Shown here: in pieces, positions 6,131 to 7,086 of the stretch
Position numbering within the stretch: the first letter of the stretch is position 1
Layout of the letters: each line of letters starts with the position of its first letter
DNA from: Spirochaetaceae bacterium
GTDB taxonomy: Bacteria; Spirochaetota; Spirochaetia; B11-G9
Reading direction: 5' to 3'
NCBI GenBank assembly: GCA_030633365.1
Contig: DAOVSY010000156.1
Coordinates: 1 to 7,086 of the forward strand
DNA: 7,086 bases
The notes under the pieces: model-generated
Told to the model about the DNA's origin: nothing
Databases searched by the model: none
What the model saw: the letters and a program-made list of their open reading frames with translations, nothing else
Translations under genes and position numbers: made by a program

Positions 6131-6619
6131 ATGAAAGAGAGAAAAGAAGAGGCCTCCCAGCCCCCTGAAGGGGGAGGTGAGAGTGGTTATGCTTTTGATT
6201 TGAGTGTCAGGTTCCCATCGGTTTTGTATTCTGCTAATCCTTATTTATATAAAGTATTGAAGACAAGAGCAGAGGATATGAGAGCTAATCCTACAAAGGC
6301 AGAAAAAGTATTGTGGGAAAAAATAAAAAATAAACAACTCGGGATTAAATTCAGACAACAGCATATAATAAATATATTTATTGTAGATTTTTGCTCAATA
6401 AAATCAGCTTTGATAATTGAAGTTGATGGAGCTATACATAAAAACCAAAAAGAAGCAGATGCGGAACGAACAAGAATACTTGAAAAAGAGGGATATAAAG
6501 TTATTAGATTTAATAATAAAGAAATCCTCTATGAAATTGATACAGTTCTTAATAAAATAAAAGAGGCATGCTCGCAACCCTCTAAAGGAGGGGAAAAAAC
6601 TTTCAGCGATAAAAGGTGA
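6131..6619 (+). CDS. DUF559 endonuclease-like protein
   Basis: Residues about 44-146 of this 162-residue protein match DUF559, a small PD-(D/E)XK nuclease-fold family related to very-short-patch repair and restriction enzymes. Visible are RANPTKAEKVLWEKI (51-65), GIKFRQQHII (71-80), IVDF (84-87, D86), LIIEVDGAIH (94-103, E97 and D99), R113 and GYKVIRFNNKEIL (121-133). The acidic core is intact, so the domain may be active; its biological role is unknown. GAGG lies 7 bases before the ATG. Both protein ends are low in homology and encode the flanking GC-rich repeat: SQPPEGGGE at 9-17 and SQPSKGGEK at 148-156. The gene lies 98 bases after the URO-D operon and has no functional link to it that I can see. 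It looks like a separately acquired cassette. Confidence 0.85.
   Translation: MKERKEEASQPPEGGGESGYAFDLSVRFPSVLYSANPYLYKVLKTRAEDMRANPTKAEKVLWEKIKNKQLGIKFRQQHIINIFIVDFCSIKSALIIEVDGAIHKNQKEADAERTRILEKEGYKVIRFNNKEILYEIDTVLNKIKEACSQPSKGGEKTFSDKR
6147..6177 (+). repeat. GC-rich palindromic repeat, left copy
   Basis: After AAGAGGC comes CCCCC (6161-6165), TGAA, then GGGGG (6170-6174); CCTCC (6153-6157) and GGAGG (6173-6177) give an alternative outer pairing. The element is far richer in G+C than its surroundings and resembles the diverged copy at 6561-6593 in the same orientation. It lies inside the DUF559 coding frame, encoding SQPPEGGGE. Confidence 0.55.
6561..6593 (+). repeat. GC-rich palindromic repeat, right copy
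   Basis: AAGAGGC (6561-6567) is followed by CCCTC (6578-6582), TAAAG, then GAGGG (6588-6592). The order and reading frame match the left copy (SQPSKGGEK against SQPPEGGGE). The two copies bracket the DUF559 domain as direct repeats about 414 bases apart, and the right one lies next to the point where the LysE-family pseudogene loses homology. Confidence 0.5.
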
Positions 6620-6874
6620 GACAGATCCCCTTGTAGACCTTATTAGGTAGTATTGCTCTCCCTTTATAGACAGCAACCGAAACAAATGTGTACCAAAGAA
6701 GATCTGCGAGTATATGACCAAGAAAAAATATTAAAACCCCGGTAAATCCAAACTTCCTGGAACTTAGAATATACCCCAGCCCTATTGTAGCCCTCCAGAT
6801 AATCCAATAGGCATCAGGGCTCCGGAAAACGCGATAATGAATGATGTAATAAATATTCCAATAAGTTTATCCAT
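6603..6874 (-). pseudogene. LysE-family transporter remnant (internal deletion, truncated end)
   Basis: LysE-family proteins are inner-membrane exporters of about 200-215 residues. From the ATG at 6874 the minus strand gives MDKLIGIFITSFIIAFSGAL and then MP, the family N-terminus, which normally continues MPGP. From about 6818 a different frame gives PDAYWIIWRATIGLGYILSS, then KFGFTGVLIFFLGHILADLL and WYTFVSVAVYKGRAILPNKV, the family's C-terminal helices, to a stop at 6603-6605. Roughly half the protein is missing between these parts and they are out of frame, which fits an internal deletion. The final ~20-25 residues are also absent: homology fades after VYKGICLTF, at the edge of the DUF559 repeat region. 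No Shine-Dalgarno precedes the ATG. The family call is by motif memory. Confidence 0.7.
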
Positions 6875-6882
6875 GAACAGAC

Positions 6883-6911
6883 AGAATAAGTGTCTTGCTG
6901 TTCCTGGTCAA
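6883..6911 (-). promoter_or_regulatory. Possible relic promoter of the LysE-like pseudogene
   Basis: On the minus strand TTGACC (6911-6906), 17 bases, then TATTCT (6888-6883). The predicted start point is 1-3 bases before the ATG at 6874, so a transcript would be almost leaderless, in keeping with the missing ribosome-binding site. It may equally be a chance match. Confidence 0.25.
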
Positions 6912-7086
6912 TTGGTAAAATCTGCTTTTCCTCTGTCCTGAGATATAGTTGAAATTGGAAAAAGTTTCCTTCAGGGGATATATGGGCTATAGTGCCCTAC
7001 ATGATCCTCTTCTAACCAGCTGTTGTTTCACCTTTAAACCATGAACTTCGTCAGGATTATGGGTTAAGCGATTGATCATCATCTGT
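6912..7086. other. Unassigned right edge
   Basis: I find no recognisable gene here. A minus-strand frame enters from the right edge and stops at 6987 (it contains MMINRLTHNPDEVHGLKVKQ), so it could be the last ~32 residues of a gene outside the window, but I do not recognise it. A small hairpin, GGGC-TATAGT-GCCC, lies near 6980-6995. Confidence 0.3.

Noticed and set aside
6404..6721. Minus-strand open frame of about 105 codons
   Set aside because: Most of it is antisense to the DUF559 gene, and its first part is a frameshifted reading of the LysE-like remnant; it has no plausible domain of its own.

Overview
The window is AT-rich bacterial DNA with tightly packed genes and Shine-Dalgarno-led starts. 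It looks like part of a carbohydrate-utilisation locus followed on the right by a decayed accessory edge. The taxon cannot be fixed from the sequence. The style of the sugar-binding domain (HWYDMEYAGWN, then SWTGPDDWGQF) and the DIGKTNKK-type sugar kinase recall spirochaetes such as Treponema and relatives. Anaerobic Firmicutes are a second possibility. This is an impression, not a measurement.

Left part (1-1750, minus strand): a DeoR-family repressor is followed 35 bases later by an FGGY-family sugar kinase that runs off the left edge. They look like one operon. The repressor probably starts at a TTG with a strong internal Shine-Dalgarno rather than at the first ATG. A tiny 22-codon frame with an excellent ribosome-binding site lies just upstream.

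Centre (1755-3512, plus strand): a divergent 585-residue regulator fuses a sugar-ABC-transporter-type periplasmic-binding domain, without a signal peptide, to a C-terminal AraC-type DNA-binding domain. Its 3' flank (3513-3684) is rich in regulatory sequence. A degenerate direct repeat with a 21-base period abuts a perfect TTGACA -35 box. About 90 bases of leader then fold on paper into a three-way junction containing a terminator-like hairpin that ends just before the ribosome-binding site of the next gene.

Right-centre (3685-6032, plus strand): two translationally coupled genes encode uroporphyrinogen-decarboxylase-fold (URO-D, MtaA/CmuA-like) proteins. They are most likely methyltransferase-type or uncharacterised enzymes rather than haem-biosynthesis decarboxylases. 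The working picture is that the fusion regulator senses a sugar-like ligand in the cytoplasm and activates the URO-D pair, while DeoR controls the kinase operon. Demethylation of an O-methylated sugar followed by phosphorylation is an attractive but unproven reading. No corrinoid protein is visible in the window.

Right edge (6033-7086): a DUF559 endonuclease-like gene carries related GC-rich palindromic repeats at both ends, translated as part of the protein. Next to it is a minus-strand LysE-family transporter pseudogene with an internal deletion and a lost C-terminus. The last ~170 bases hold nothing I can identify.
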